Source: Novosphingobium sp. NDB2Meth1 (GTDB taxonomy: Bacteria > Pseudomonadota > Alphaproteobacteria > Sphingomonadales > Sphingomonadaceae). From it: a DNA stretch of 64,000 nt. The notes beneath the pieces are model-generated. The model saw nothing but the letters and a program-made list of their open reading frames with translations. It was not told the DNA's origin and ran no database searches. This document shows positions 40,413-49,671 of this stretch, one piece after another; position 1 is the stretch's first letter; every line of letters starts with the position of its first letter. The translations under genes were made by a program, and so were the position numbers. The stretch lies in NCBI RefSeq assembly GCF_900117425.1, contig NZ_FPEH01000011.1:558001-622000 (forward strand), given 5' to 3'.

Positions 40413-41768
40413 CTGAAGCACGGCGCATTCATCGTGATCGACATGGGCAAGACGCTGGCCAAGGTTTCGCTGTGGGACCGGGCCGGGCGGCGGCTCGATG
40501 TGCGCACGCGCCCCAATGTGGCGGCTGGCGGTGTGCTCGATGTTGCCGGGATTTCCGCGTGGCTGGTCGATGCGCTGGGGGCCTTTGGGGGGCATCCGGT
40601 GGAGGCGATCGTGCCAGTGGGGCATGGCGCCGGGGTGGCGGCGCTGAAGGACAGCGCATTGGCCTTTGCGCCGGTGGACTATGAGGCGACGATTCCGGAT
40701 GACGTCATGGCGCGGTACCGCGCGGCGCGCGATCCGTTTGAGGTGACGGGCTCCCCTGCCCTGCCCCATGGACTGAACCTTGGCGCGCAGCTTTGGTGGC
40801 TGGAAGAACAAGGCGCGCTGGAGGGAACGACGCTGCTGCCCTGGGCGCAATACTGGGCGTGGTACCTGAGCGGTGCGGCGGTGAGCGAGGTGAGCTCGCT
40901 GGGGTGCCATACCGATCTGTGGGCGCCGGCTGAGGCCGCGTTCTCGCCGCTGGCGCAGCGGATGGGCTGGGCGGAGCGGTTTGCGCCGGTGGTCCATTCG
41001 GGGGCTGTTGTCGGCACGCTGAGGCGGGAGATCGCGGCGGCGACGGGGCTTTCGCCAGAGGTGCGCGTGCTGGCCGGAGTGCATGATTCCAACGCGGCGC
41101 TCCATGCGGCGCGGGGGTTTGCCGAAGTGGCGGACCGCGAGGCGACGGTGCTTTCGACGGGTACGTGGTTTGTCGCGATGCGGCGGGCGCAAGGCGATGC
41201 GCCGGTGCTGCCGGAGGGGCGCGACTGCCTGGTGAACGTGGATGCCGACGGGCGCGCGGTGCCTTCGGCGCGGTTCATGGGCGGGCGGGAGATCGAGCTG
41301 GCGGCGCATGGGGCGCGAGTGGATGATCCGGCGGAGCAGGCGGACATGCTGGCTGCAGTGCCGGGTCTGCTGGCGGCGGGGACGATGCTGCTGCCGACCT
41401 TGGCGCCCGGCTGCGGGCCGTTTCCGGACAGCACGGCGCGGTGGATCGGGGAGCCGGGCGATGGGCGCGCGGCGGCGTGCCTTTACGCGGCGCTGATGGC
41501 GGATGCGGCGCTGGAGCTGATCGGGGCGCGGGAAACCGTGCTGGTCGAGGGGCGGTTCGCGGCAGCCGAAGTGTTCGTGCGGGCACTGGCAGGGCTGCGG
41601 CCGGACTGCCGCGTCTTGGTGGCGGACGGGCCGTGCGATGCCGCGTTCGGGGCGCTCCGTTTGATCAAATCCGGTCTGGCGCCGGCCGCGCGGCTCAGGC
41701 AAGTGGAGCCGCTGGCGGGCGATTGGGAGGCCTATCGCACGCGGTGGCTGCAGGAGACCGCCCAGTGA
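40413..41768 (+). CDS. FGGY-family L-rhamnulokinase
   Basis: A 451-aa sugar kinase of the FGGY family. The phosphate-1 loop is [15 protein letters not shown] (about 8-22), with [15 protein letters not shown] and a phosphate-2-like VLSTGTWFV. Context identifies the substrate as L-rhamnulose, giving L-rhamnulose-1-P for the aldolase. Choice of start is unusual. The only good ribosome site, GGGAGA (40401-40406), is spaced 7 nt from a CTG at 40413. TTG codons at 40374 and 40392 fall in the operator; GTG 40434 and ATG 40443 would cut into the first strand. Confidence 0.85.
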   Translation: MKHGAFIVIDMGKTLAKVSLWDRAGRRLDVRTRPNVAAGGVLDVAGISAWLVDALGAFGGHPVEAIVPVGHGAGVAALKDSALAFAPVDYEATIPDDVMARYRAARDPFEVTGSPALPHGLNLGAQLWWLEEQGALEGTTLLPWAQYWAWYLSGAAVSEVSSLGCHTDLWAPAEAAFSPLAQRMGWAERFAPVVHSGAVVGTLRREIAAATGLSPEVRVLAGVHDSNAALHAARGFAEVADREATVLSTGTWFVAMRRAQGDAPVLPEGRDCLVNVDADGRAVPSARFMGGREIELAAHGARVDDPAEQADMLAAVPGLLAAGTMLLPTLAPGCGPFPDSTARWIGEPGDGRAAACLYAALMADAALELIGARETVLVEGRFAAAEVFVRALAGLRPDCRVLVADGPCDAAFGALRLIKSGLAPAARLRQVEPLAGDWEAYRTRWLQETAQ

Positions 41769-42916
41769 CCGGTAACATGATCATTGCCAATATCGCCGAC
41801 TTTCGCGAAGCCGCGCGGCGGCGGCTGCCGCACTTCCTGTTCGAATATATCGACGGCGGTTCCTATGCCGAGGCGACGCTGGGGCGCAATGTGAGCGATC
41901 TGGCGGCCCTCGCGCTGCGGCAGCGCATCCTTGTCGATGTGGCGGATATCGACCTTTCGGCGGAGCTGTTCGGCCAGAAGCTGGCCATGCCGGTGGCGCT
42001 GGCACCGATTGGCCTCGCGGGCATGAACGCGCGGCGCGGCGAGGTGCAGGCCCTGCGCGCGGCGGAGGCGGCGGGGGTGCCGTTCACGCTCTCTACCGTA
42101 TCGGTCTGCCCGTTGGATGAAGTGCGCAAGGCGGCGCGTGGGCCCTTCTGGTTCCAGCTCTACATGATCCAGGACCGGGGCTTCATGCGCGAATTGCTGG
42201 CGCAGGCGCGCGAGGCGCAGTGCCCGGCGCTGGTGTTCACGGTCGACATGGCCGTGCCGGGGAGCCGGTATCGCGACGTGCGTTCGGGACTGGCGGGCGC
42301 GGCGGGTCCGCTGGGCGCGATGCGGCGCGTGGTGCAGGCAGCCATGCGCCCCGGCTGGGCTTGGGACGTAGGCCTTTGGGGCCGCCCACACCACCTCGGC
42401 AACATCGCGCCTTTGCTGCAAGGGCGGACGGGGCTGGAGGACTTTTTCGCCTGGATGCGGGCGAATTTCGATTCCTCGATCCACTGGCGCGATCTCGACT
42501 TCATCCGCAGCGAGTGGACCGGGCCGCTGATCCTCAAGGGCATTCTCGATCCGGAGGATGCGAAGGCGGCGGCGGACGTCGGCGCGGACGGGATCGTGGT
42601 TTCGAACCATGGCGGGCGGCAACTCGACGGTGTGCTGTCGACCGCGCGCGCCTTGCCGCCGATTGTCGATGCGGTGGGGGACAAGCTGACGGTGCTCGCC
42701 GATGGCGGCGTGCGCTCGGGGCTCGATGTGGTGCGGATGCTGGCGCTGGGCGCGAAGGGCGTGCTGCTGGGCCGGGCCTGGGCTTTTGCGCTGGCGGCGG
42801 GCGGCGAGGCGGGCGTCGCCAAGATGCTGCGCCTGATCGAGGCGGAAATGCGCGTGGCAATGGCGCTGACCGGCGTGACGCGGGTGGACCGGATCAGCCG
42901 GGATAATCTGGCATGA
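41765..42916 (+). CDS. lldD: FMN-dependent L-lactate dehydrogenase
   Basis: A 383-aa alpha-hydroxy-acid dehydrogenase (TIM barrel, FMN). Characteristic segments are [26 protein letters not shown], and the catalytic-histidine motif [10 protein letters not shown] (about 279-288) followed by [18 protein letters not shown]. It oxidises L-lactate to pyruvate at the membrane, passing electrons to quinone. That completes the rhamnose route by consuming the lactate made by the aldolase/dehydrogenase fusion. The GTG at 41765 overlaps the kinase stop by 4 nt and has AGGAGA upstream; ATG 41777 is an alternative. Confidence 0.93.
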   Translation: MTGNMIIANIADFREAARRRLPHFLFEYIDGGSYAEATLGRNVSDLAALALRQRILVDVADIDLSAELFGQKLAMPVALAPIGLAGMNARRGEVQALRAAEAAGVPFTLSTVSVCPLDEVRKAARGPFWFQLYMIQDRGFMRELLAQAREAQCPALVFTVDMAVPGSRYRDVRSGLAGAAGPLGAMRRVVQAAMRPGWAWDVGLWGRPHHLGNIAPLLQGRTGLEDFFAWMRANFDSSIHWRDLDFIRSEWTGPLILKGILDPEDAKAAADVGADGIVVSNHGGRQLDGVLSTARALPPIVDAVGDKLTVLADGGVRSGLDVVRMLALGAKGVLLGRAWAFALAAGGEAGVAKMLRLIEAEMRVAMALTGVTRVDRISRDNLA

Positions 42917-42942
42917 CGGGTTGGAACGGTTCAACCCCGGTC

Positions 42943-43025
42943 TCGTCGGCCCGTGCTTGACACGGGCCTGGGCTTTTCTGGGCGGCCAAGGCCAGCCAAG
43001 CCCCGTGTCAAGCACGGGCCGACGA
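42943..43025. repeat. Dispersed repeat, copy 3 (24-bp perfect arms)
   Basis: TCGTCGGCCCGTGCTTGACACGGG (described by ends: 42943-42966) pairs exactly with 43002-43025. It is a shorter relative of the 8102-8244 element. It fills the lldD-transporter gap and could attenuate transcription between them. Confidence 0.85.
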
Positions 43026-43053
43026 GGTTTTTGGTATCAGGGGGAGAGAATAG

Positions 43054-44295
43054 TTGACGTCACCTTCGCACCACTGGCGCGACACGATCCTTGCGGGGCT
43101 CGCCAACTATATCGATGCGGGCTCGATCGTGGCGGGGTCGGTGGCGCTGGCGCTGTGGCAGGAGCATTACCAGCTTTCGCCGGGGTTTCTGGGGCTGATC
43201 GGGGCGTTTGGGCCCAATGCCATCGGCGCGGGGATCGGCGCGCTGGTCGGCGGCATCCTGTGCGACCGGCTGGGGCGCAAGACGATCTACCAGTGGGACA
43301 TGCTGCTCTATGCGGCGGGCATGGCGCTGCTGGTCTTTGCTGTCGCGCCGTGGATGATCATTGCGGGGTTCCTGATTGTCGGGCTGGCGGTGGGCGCGGA
43401 TATTCCCGCCTCGTGGTCGCTGATTGCGGAGGGCGCGCCGGAGGGGCAGCGCGCGCGGCATTCGGGGATGGCGCAAGTGCTGTGGTATCTCGGGCCGGTC
43501 GTGGTGCTGCTGATGAGTTTGGCGCTCACCTCGCTGGGCGAACTGGGCGCGCGGATCGTGTTCGGGCACCTGCTGGTGATCGCGATTGCGCTGACCTTCC
43601 TGCGCTCGCGCATGGCGGAATCGGCGCGGTGGGAGGAAGCCAAAGCTTCAGGCGCGAAACGACCGCCGATTTCCTCGCTGCTGAAGGGCAAGCACCTCGC
43701 CTCGATCCTTGGGCTGGTTGGCATGTATGGCTTCTGGAACCTGTGGGCGGGCACCAACGGGTTCTTCTTCCCCTATATCCTGCGCACGGTGGGCGCGGCG
43801 ACGCAGGCGCAGGCGGTGGCGATCCAGGCGCTTTCGTTTGCCATCGGCATGGCCTCGATCGGGCTGGTGTTCATGCAACTCGCGGACCGGGTGAACCAGC
43901 GGACGCTGTTTGCGATTTCGGCGGTGGTTCAGGTCGTCGGCATGGCGCTGCTCGCGGTCTTCCCGCTGACGATCCCGGTGGCGCTGCTGCATGTGTTCCT
44001 GCTGCAGTTCGGCGGCGGGTTCGGCGCGCAGAGCTTTTTCCAGCTGTGGAGCGCGGAGATGTTTCCGACCATGCTGCGCTCGACCGCGCAGGGGATCTGC
44101 TTTGCCATCGTGCGGGTGAGCCTTGGCGTGTTCAGCGTGTTCGTGCCGCTGCTGACCGCGACGGGCTTTACCACGCTGGCGCTGATCCTGACCGGCTTTC
44201 TCATGATCTCCGGGGTGATCGGCTTCGTGTGGGCACCGCGCAACGAGGGCAAAAGCCTTGAACAACTCGAGACCGAGCGGCATGACGGTTTTTGA
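43054..44295 (+). CDS. MFS sugar transporter, probable L-rhamnose permease
   Basis: A 413-aa major-facilitator protein with about twelve helices. Family loops are CDRLGRKTIYQWD (helix 2-3), PASWSLIAEGAPEGQRARHSG (helix 4-5 region) and FPTMLRSTAQGI (helix 10-11). It sits between the catabolic genes and the regulator, so L-rhamnose (or a rhamnoside) is the likely substrate; this is inferred. The start is a TTG at 43054 with GGGGAGAG 8 nt upstream. Confidence 0.87.
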   Translation: MTSPSHHWRDTILAGLANYIDAGSIVAGSVALALWQEHYQLSPGFLGLIGAFGPNAIGAGIGALVGGILCDRLGRKTIYQWDMLLYAAGMALLVFAVAPWMIIAGFLIVGLAVGADIPASWSLIAEGAPEGQRARHSGMAQVLWYLGPVVVLLMSLALTSLGELGARIVFGHLLVIAIALTFLRSRMAESARWEEAKASGAKRPPISSLLKGKHLASILGLVGMYGFWNLWAGTNGFFFPYILRTVGAATQAQAVAIQALSFAIGMASIGLVFMQLADRVNQRTLFAISAVVQVVGMALLAVFPLTIPVALLHVFLLQFGGGFGAQSFFQLWSAEMFPTMLRSTAQGICFAIVRVSLGVFSVFVPLLTATGFTTLALILTGFLMISGVIGFVWAPRNEGKSLEQLETERHDGF

Positions 44296-44319
44296 TTGCA
44301 TGTAATCACGGAGGCATCG

Positions 44320-45096
44320 GTGCACGCGGCGGAACGCGAAAAGGTGATCGTCGAGGCGATGCAGGGCACCGGCTTCGTCACCTATCGCGAGCTGGAGGCA
44401 ACGCTCGAGGCCTCGCCCGCGACGATCCGGCGCGATCTGGCGCGGCTGGAGGATGCCGGGGCCATCGTGCGGGTGCACGGCGGGGCGAAGCTGGTCGAAG
44501 GACCGCGCGCGCCGGTGCTGCAATTGGCGGGCACGCCGTTCGACCAATCGATCAACCGAAACATGGCGGCCAAGCGCGCCATCGGCGCGGCGGCGGCCTT
44601 GCGCTGCGAGCCGGGCGAAGGCGTGATGATCGACGGCGGCACGACGACCTTGCAGATGTGCCCGCACCTCGCTGGCCTCGGCCTGCAGGTGCTGACCAAT
44701 TCGCTCCATATCGTGAACGCGCTGCTGCCCCAGGCGGGGACGCGCATTCTGGTGCCATCGGGCACGGTGTTTCGCGAGCAGAACATCATTCTGGCCGCGG
44801 CGGGTGAGGAATCGATGCCGCGCTTCCATGCGCCCAAGCTGTTCATGGGCGCGGCTGCGGTGGGGCCGCAGGGCGTGATGCAGCAGGATGTGGTGCTGGT
44901 GGCGGCGGAACGGCGGCTGATCGACCGGGCGGAGCAGGTGATCCTGCTGGTGGATTCGGCGAAGTTCGCCTCCGGGTCCGGCACCATCGTCTGCGGGCTG
45001 GACGAGGTGGACGTGCTGGTGACGGACGCAGGGATCGCGCCGGAGCATGCAGCGATGGTGAAGGCGGCGGGGGTGGAGCTGGTGGTGGCGGGGTAG
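44320..45096 (+). CDS. DeoR-family regulator of the rhamnose genes
   Basis: A 258-aa DeoR/GlpR-type repressor. The winged helix has VTYRELEATLEASPATIRRDLARLEDAGAIVRVHGGA (in parts, about 18-55). The sensor domain follows, with DGGTTTLQMC and NSLHIVNAL typical of phosphosugar-binding DeoR domains. It probably binds an early phosphorylated intermediate and the inverted repeat at 40362. GTG 44320 has GGAGG 5 nt upstream. The TTG at 44296 is less likely and lies in a TGATT-N6-AATCA dyad that could be an autoregulatory site. Confidence 0.9.
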   Translation: MHAAEREKVIVEAMQGTGFVTYRELEATLEASPATIRRDLARLEDAGAIVRVHGGAKLVEGPRAPVLQLAGTPFDQSINRNMAAKRAIGAAAALRCEPGEGVMIDGGTTTLQMCPHLAGLGLQVLTNSLHIVNALLPQAGTRILVPSGTVFREQNIILAAAGEESMPRFHAPKLFMGAAAVGPQGVMQQDVVLVAAERRLIDRAEQVILLVDSAKFASGSGTIVCGLDEVDVLVTDAGIAPEHAAMVKAAGVELVVAG

Positions 45097-45102
45097 GTAC
45101 AC

Positions 45103-45492
45103 ATGTTCGGATGGCTGAAAAGATTTCGCCGCGAGCGCGCGCCAAAAAGTGAATGGGCCGCCACCATTGATGCAGAAACCATCACGATTCACGATATCAA
45201 GGGCGATGTCCGTTCGATCGCAAAGGACGACATTTCGTCCGTCATCATCGAGACCAACGACAGCGGCCCTTGGGGCGATGACGTGTGGTGGATTCTGTTT
45301 GGGCCGGACAACGCGCTGGCGGGCGCATTTCCGCAAGGGATCGATGGTGAGAGGGACGTGGTCAACTATCTGATGACGTTGCCCGGGTTCGATGAAGCGG
45401 AAATGATCAAGGCCATGGGTTCGACTGCCAATGCAGTGTTTATCCTGTGGCGGCGGACCGAGACGGATGATGCTTCGACAAGCTCAGCATGA
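45103..45492 (+). CDS. Hypothetical protein whose C-terminus comes from a dispersed repeat
   Basis: A 129-aa protein of unknown family, without signal or membrane segment. It starts MFGWLKRFRRERAPKSEWAA. A beta-rich middle (TITIHDIKGDVRSIAKDDISSV in parts) leads to DVWWILFGPDN and a helical end. The last codons (DDASTSSA-stop) are encoded by a CTTCGACAAGCTCAG repeat element that also supplies the stop, so the natural C-terminus may have been altered by insertion of the repeat. It begins 6 nt after the regulator gene. Confidence 0.6.
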   Translation: MFGWLKRFRRERAPKSEWAATIDAETITIHDIKGDVRSIAKDDISSVIIETNDSGPWGDDVWWILFGPDNALAGAFPQGIDGERDVVNYLMTLPGFDEAEMIKAMGSTANAVFILWRRTETDDASTSSA

Positions 45493-45637
45493 GCGGTTTT
45501 CTGGTAGTCTAATTTGCCCCTCCCGTTCGTGTCGAGCCCCTCGAAAAGCTCGGGATAAACTTCGGGTCAAAGACCCGAAGTCGAGACACAATGCGCGGCG
45601 CTTGGTGTCTCGACTTCGCTCGACACGAACGGGAAGT
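45470..45637. repeat. Composite repeat block 3' of the hypothetical gene
   Basis: One CTTCGACAAGCTCAG copy (from 45474) is followed by a large dyad with CCCGTTCGTGTCGAG (45522-45536) and CTCGACACGAACGGG (45619-45633) as outer arms, and CTTCGGGTC/GACCCGAAG as an inner stem. It lies between convergent genes. Confidence 0.8.
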
Positions 45638-45651
45638 GGTGTGGCGGTTAC

Positions 45652-46692
45652 TCAATCCGGCGTGAGCACCATCTTCAGCGCACCCGCCTCGCGCGCTTCG
45701 AACAACCGATAAGCCTCCGCGCCTGCGCTCAGCGGCATGCGGTGGCTCACGTAGCGTTCGGGCTTCAGGCGGCCCGAGCGGACCAGCGGGAACAGCGCAG
45801 GCAGTTCCTCCGGCACCGAGCAGGTGCCGGTGCGGAAGGTGAGGCCGGCGGCGAAGGCGCGTTCCAAGGGGAAGGCGAAGCGGCGGGATTGCTGGACGCC
45901 GATGACCGAGACAGTGCCGCGCGGGCGGACGAGGCGCAGGGCGAAATCGACCGTGGCGTCGCTGCCGACGACTTCGACCACGCAATCGAGCTTCTTCCCC
46001 TTGCCGTCAGCCTTGATGCGTTCGAGCGCTTCGTCCGGGTGGAGCGCGATGGCGCCGTTGGCTTCGGCGATGGCGCGGCGTTCGGGGATGGGATCGATGG
46101 CGTAGACGACGTGCGCGCCCATCACCATCGCGCTGTCTACCGCCATGAGGCCGATCGGGCCGAGGCCGATCACCGCGACCGACGCGCCGGGGACGACATC
46201 CGCATTGCGCACGCCGTACCAGGCGGTGGCGAGCGCGTCGGTCATCATCAGCGCCTGTTCCTCGCTGACGCCTTCGGGGATGGCGACGGCGTTGGCATCG
46301 GCGGCGGGGACGCGCACGGCTTCGGCCTGCGAGCCCTGCAGCGCGGCGGAGAGGCCGTAGCATGCGCCCATGCCGAACTCGCAGGTGTTGACCACGCCCG
46401 CAAGGCACGAGCGGCAGCGGCCGCAACCGACGGCGGCGGGGATCATCACCTTGTCGCCCACCTTGTGGCGCTGCACGCCCTTGCCGATCTCGACGATCTC
46501 GCCCACCGCCTCGTGGCCGACGCAGAAGCCCACATCCTTGGAGAAGCCGTGGCCGTGGTAGATGTGGAGATCGGAGCCGCAAATCGAGCAGGCGGTGACG
46601 CGGACGACGGCATCGCCATCGGACTGGGGCGCAGGATCGTCCATGCTTTCATAGCGCACGTCGCGCGCGCCGTAGTAGCGGAGAGCCTTCAT
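45652..46692 (-). CDS. Zinc-dependent alcohol dehydrogenase (MDR superfamily)
   Basis: A 346-aa zinc MDR. Catalytic zinc site CSICGSDLHIYHGH (Cys at about 34, HGH nearby) and GHEAVG, structural-zinc cysteines in GCGRCRSCLAGVVNTC, and the NAD loop VIGLGPIGLMA (about 174). It resembles the glutathione-independent formaldehyde/threonine-type group; substrate unknown. Its place next to the rhamnose genes suggests sugar or aldehyde oxidation, but that is only context. ATG 46692 follows GGGTCCCGCCC; the frame extension upstream has no support. Confidence 0.87.
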   Translation of the reverse strand: MKALRYYGARDVRYESMDDPAPQSDGDAVVRVTACSICGSDLHIYHGHGFSKDVGFCVGHEAVGEIVEIGKGVQRHKVGDKVMIPAAVGCGRCRSCLAGVVNTCEFGMGACYGLSAALQGSQAEAVRVPAADANAVAIPEGVSEEQALMMTDALATAWYGVRNADVVPGASVAVIGLGPIGLMAVDSAMVMGAHVVYAIDPIPERRAIAEANGAIALHPDEALERIKADGKGKKLDCVVEVVGSDATVDFALRLVRPRGTVSVIGVQQSRRFAFPLERAFAAGLTFRTGTCSVPEELPALFPLVRSGRLKPERYVSHRMPLSAGAEAYRLFEAREAGALKMVLTPD

Positions 46693-46736
46693 GGGCGGGA
46701 CCCTTTCGGTGAACTGCTCGTCTCCTGCCACTCCCA

Positions 46737-46822
46737 TCCTCGCTCATGCTGAGCTTGTCGAAGCATGCCCGCACTGCGCGCGCAGGCAGCACCCTTCGAC
46801 AGGCTCAGGGTGAGCGGCGTGG
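46737..46822. repeat. Paired CTTCGAC-type repeat
   Basis: CGCTCATGCTGAGCTTGTCG (from 46741) and CCCTTCGACAGGCTCAGGGTG (in parts, from 46792) face each other, like the pair at 4679-4753, in the gap between the dehydrogenase and SDR genes. Confidence 0.8.
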
Positions 46823-46852
46823 GGAGGGTGCGGGCGCAGGAAAGATATGACT

Positions 46853-47590
46853 TCACAGCGAGAGCCCTCCATCGACGATGAGCGTCTGCCCGGTGACGTA
46901 GCTGGCGAGCGGCGAGGCGAGGAACAGGACCGCGCCGGCCATGTCCTCGGGCGTGCCGAGACGGCCCTGCGGGATGCGGGCGATCGAACCGGCGAGGCGT
47001 TCGGGGTGGTCGGTGGTGACCTTGGTGAGCTTGGTGGCGACGAGGCCCGGGGCGATGCCGTTGACGCGGATACCTTCGCCCGCGAAGGCATTGCCGAGTG
47101 TGCGGGTGAGGCTGACGGCACCGGCCTTGGACGCGGCATAGGCCGGGTTGCCGATATTGGCGCCCCATGCGGCGACCGAGCTGACGGTGACAATGCTGCC
47201 CTTGGCTTCGGCCAGCATGGCGCGGAACTTCATCGCGCAGTGCATCAGGCTGTCGAGATTGACCGCCATGACCTTGTCCCACCCGGCACGCTGGAACTCG
47301 CCGCGCTTGTAGACGACGGTGCCCTGGCAGAGGACAAGGACATCGAGGCTGGCGAAGGGCATGGGTGCAGCCTCGACGGCCCCGGGATCGCCGACGTCGA
47401 CTGAGGTATAGCCGAGGCCGGTGAGGTCCGAGCCTTCGGCGGGGTCATAGTCTTCTGCCCGGGCACGGGTGCCCCAGACATGGACCTGCGCCCCACGTGT
47501 GCGGAAGGCATGGGCGATGCCGTTGCCGATGCCGCTCGATCCGCCGACGACGAGGACCTTCCGGCCGGTGAAATCGGTATCGCCGCTCAT
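46853..47590 (-). CDS. Short-chain dehydrogenase/reductase
   Basis: A 245-aa classical SDR. The cofactor loop VGGSSGIGNGIA is near residue 15, the Ser in VSSVAAWG, the catalytic pair YAASK at about 153-157, and the C-terminal GQTLIVDGGLSL. A sugar or polyol dehydrogenase role is suggested by the rhamnose neighbours but is not shown by sequence. ATG 47590 is spaced 7 nt from GGAGA; an ATG two codons earlier (47596) is closer than ideal. Confidence 0.87.
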   Translation of the reverse strand: MSGDTDFTGRKVLVVGGSSGIGNGIAHAFRTRGAQVHVWGTRARAEDYDPAEGSDLTGLGYTSVDVGDPGAVEAAPMPFASLDVLVLCQGTVVYKRGEFQRAGWDKVMAVNLDSLMHCAMKFRAMLAEAKGSIVTVSSVAAWGANIGNPAYAASKAGAVSLTRTLGNAFAGEGIRVNGIAPGLVATKLTKVTTDHPERLAGSIARIPQGRLGTPEDMAGAVLFLASPLASYVTGQTLIVDGGLSL

Positions 47591-47674
47591 GCGCATTCTC
47601 TCCAGCGGGGCGGTTCGCCCTCTCGGCCCTCCTTTTCGGCAGGGATGGCGGACTGTGCAAGGGGATCGACGGGG

Positions 47675-47704
47675 TGTTCAGAAAAGTTCGATGAAAGCTG
47701 AACA
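47675..47704 (+). promoter_or_regulatory. TGTTCA-N18-TGAACA element
   Basis: Same hexamers and same 18-nt spacer as 27014-27043. Both sites continue with A after TGAACA, and both lie 80-120 bp upstream of a small secreted-protein gene. Confidence 0.5.
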
Positions 47705-47784
47705 AATGCCAACGTCGCATTCAGGCTCGTGCCACGGCGAATCAGGCACAACCGCACCATCGGCACCAGTGAAGGGACACGACG

Positions 47785-48189
47785 ATGAAGACGATGACCA
47801 AGGTTCTGGCAGCGGCGCTCGCCCTCGGCAGCGCGGCGACGATCTCCGGCACGGCCAGCGCGCACGACTGGCGCGGCGGCTGGAACAACGGCTGGGGCTA
47901 CAACCAGCCCTATGGCGGCGGCTGGCGCGGGGATCGCGGCGATTTCGGCGGCGCCTGCTCGGGCCAGCGCGGCTATGGGCTGGAGCGGCAGCTGCGCTGG
48001 AAGACCAGCCGCGGGCTGATCGACTACCGCACCGCACGGCGCATCCAGCGCGATATCGACCGGCTGCAGTGGAGGGAACAGCACGAATGCGCCGAAGGCG
48101 ACTGGCGCGCGGTCGGGCGGATCCAGCGCGACTATGACCGCATCGACCACTGGATCGACGAGGCGGCAGGGCAGCGCTGGGGCTTGTGA
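47785..48189 (+). CDS. Secreted small Gly/Arg/Trp-rich protein
   Basis: A 134-aa exported protein. The signal peptide is about 1-26 (ending TASAHD). A Gly/Trp/Asn-rich patch follows, then an arginine-rich helical region (about 65-130) with the repeated motif RRIQRD.D/IDRLQW and RIQRDYDRID. Two cysteines (in GACSGQ and HECAEG) could form a disulfide. No family function is known. AAGGGACACGACG precedes the ATG. Confidence 0.75.
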   Translation: MKTMTKVLAAALALGSAATISGTASAHDWRGGWNNGWGYNQPYGGGWRGDRGDFGGACSGQRGYGLERQLRWKTSRGLIDYRTARRIQRDIDRLQWREQHECAEGDWRAVGRIQRDYDRIDHWIDEAAGQRWGL

Positions 48190-48192
48190 ACC

Positions 48193-48654
48193 TCAGCCGC
48201 GGCCGCGGTAGGACGCGACCCCCTGATCGGGCACCCACAGTCCGGCGGGGGGCGCATCCGACTGCCAGAACACGTCGATGGGAATGCCGCCGCGCGGATA
48301 CCAATAGCCGCCGATGCGCAACCAGCGGGGCTGCATTTCGGTGAACAGGCGCTGGCCGATGCCGACGGTGACGTCCTCATGGAAGCCGGCATGGTTGCGG
48401 AAGGCGCCGAGGAACAGCTTCAAGGACTTTGATTCGACGATGGTTTCACCCGGAGCGTAATCGATCACGAGGTGCGCGAAATCGGGCTGGCCGGTGACCG
48501 GGCAGAGCGAGGTAAACTCGGGCGCGGCGAAGCGGACGAGGAACAGCGAGCCTTGCCGCGGATTGGGCACGTAATCGAGCACGGCCTCCTCGGGCGAGGC
48601 GGGCAGGCTGCTGGTCTGGCCCAGATGCAGCGGGGTGGCGCCGATATCGGTCAT
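48193..48654 (-). CDS. queF: NADPH-dependent 7-cyano-7-deazaguanine reductase QueF
   Basis: A 153-aa type I QueF that reduces preQ0 to preQ1 in queuosine synthesis. It has the catalytic cysteine in [11 protein letters not shown], the QueF motif [15 protein letters not shown] (about 76-90), and the GIPIDVFW ending. It belongs to the tunnelling-fold family and is oligomeric and cytosolic. ATG 48654 follows AAAGGACTTTGC. Upstream sequence shows no recognisable preQ1 riboswitch fold. Confidence 0.94.
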   Translation of the reverse strand: MTDIGATPLHLGQTSSLPASPEEAVLDYVPNPRQGSLFLVRFAAPEFTSLCPVTGQPDFAHLVIDYAPGETIVESKSLKLFLGAFRNHAGFHEDVTVGIGQRLFTEMQPRWLRIGGYWYPRGGIPIDVFWQSDAPPAGLWVPDQGVASYRGRG

Positions 48655-48820
48655 GCAAAGTCCTTTCTTGCGCGCGCCTTTGCACCCGCGGACGCGGCGG
48701 GGCAAGCGGGCGTGAGGGGCAGGAGCACTCCCTTCCTCCTTGCCGCAGCGCAGCAAGAGGGTTAATCATTGGCCCCAAGGCCCCGCAAAGACGGGCCGCA
48801 TGCAGGACGGAGCAAACCCC

Positions 48821-49666
48821 ATGGATTCCCTGGTCTCGACCCAGTGGCTCGCGAGCGAGCTGGGCGCGAGTGATCTGCGCATCGTCGATGCGAGCGCATT
48901 CCTGCCCGAGCACAGCCGCGATCCGGTGCTGGAATACGAGGCGTGCCACATCCCCGGCGCGGTGTTCATGAACCTTGCGGAGCTGACCGACCCGGAGCGT
49001 CCGGGGCTCAACATGCTCCCCAGCGCCGAACGCTTTGCCAGCAGGATGCAGAGCCTCGGCCTCGGCGATGGCAGCCGCATCGTGCTTTACGACGACAGCC
49101 CGGTGAAGACCGCAACGCGCGCCTGGTTCATGCTGACGATGTTCGGCGCGACCAATGTGGCGCTGCTTGATGGCGGGATCGCCAAGTGGAAGGCGGAAGG
49201 CCGCCCCTGCGCACAAGGGCGCGAGACGCTGCGGCACCGCCACTTCACCGTGTGGAGCGACGACCGCAACGTGCGCAGCAAGGCCGATGTGCTGGCGAAC
49301 CTCGATAGCCACGCGGCGCAGGTGGTCGATGCGCGCGGGGCCGGGCGCTTCACTGGCGAGGTGGCGGAAGTGAAGCCGGGGCTTGCCAGCGGGCACATCC
49401 CGGGCGCTCGCAATTTGCACTACGCCACGATGTTCAAGCCCGATGGCACGTGGAAATCGCCGGACGAGATTCGCGCGGTGTTCGATGCGGCGGGCGTGGA
49501 CCTGAGCCGGCCGCTGATCACCAGCTGCGGCTCGGGCGTGACGGCCAACGTGCTGATCTTCGCAGCGCATCTGATCGGCAAGCACGACGTGGCGCTTTAC
49601 GACGGCAGCTGGAGCGAATGGGGGGCGGATCCTGAAACGCCGAAGGAAACGGGGGCGGCGCGGTAG
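48821..49666 (+). CDS. sseA: 3-mercaptopyruvate sulfurtransferase
   Basis: A 281-aa tandem-rhodanese protein. The first rhodanese half is inactive and ends near 140. The second carries the active-site loop SCGSGVTAN with Cys236; the CGSGVT form marks mercaptopyruvate rather than thiosulfate sulfurtransferases. It transfers sulfur from 3-mercaptopyruvate to acceptors in the cytosol. ATG 48821 has GGAG 8 nt upstream. It fits the sulfur theme of the genes that follow (metC, cysI/cysH). Confidence 0.93.
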   Translation: MDSLVSTQWLASELGASDLRIVDASAFLPEHSRDPVLEYEACHIPGAVFMNLAELTDPERPGLNMLPSAERFASRMQSLGLGDGSRIVLYDDSPVKTATRAWFMLTMFGATNVALLDGGIAKWKAEGRPCAQGRETLRHRHFTVWSDDRNVRSKADVLANLDSHAAQVVDARGAGRFTGEVAEVKPGLASGHIPGARNLHYATMFKPDGTWKSPDEIRAVFDAAGVDLSRPLITSCGSGVTANVLIFAAHLIGKHDVALYDGSWSEWGADPETPKETGAAR

Positions 49667-49671
49667 GTTCA

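Noticed and set aside
43648..45336. 562-codon minus-strand frame across the transporter and regulator
   Set aside because: It covers two clear plus-strand genes and has the His/Arg/Gln-rich makeup of a shadow frame.
48655..48820. preQ1 riboswitch upstream of queF
   Set aside because: No compact H-type pseudoknot pattern with an A-rich tail is visible in this gap.
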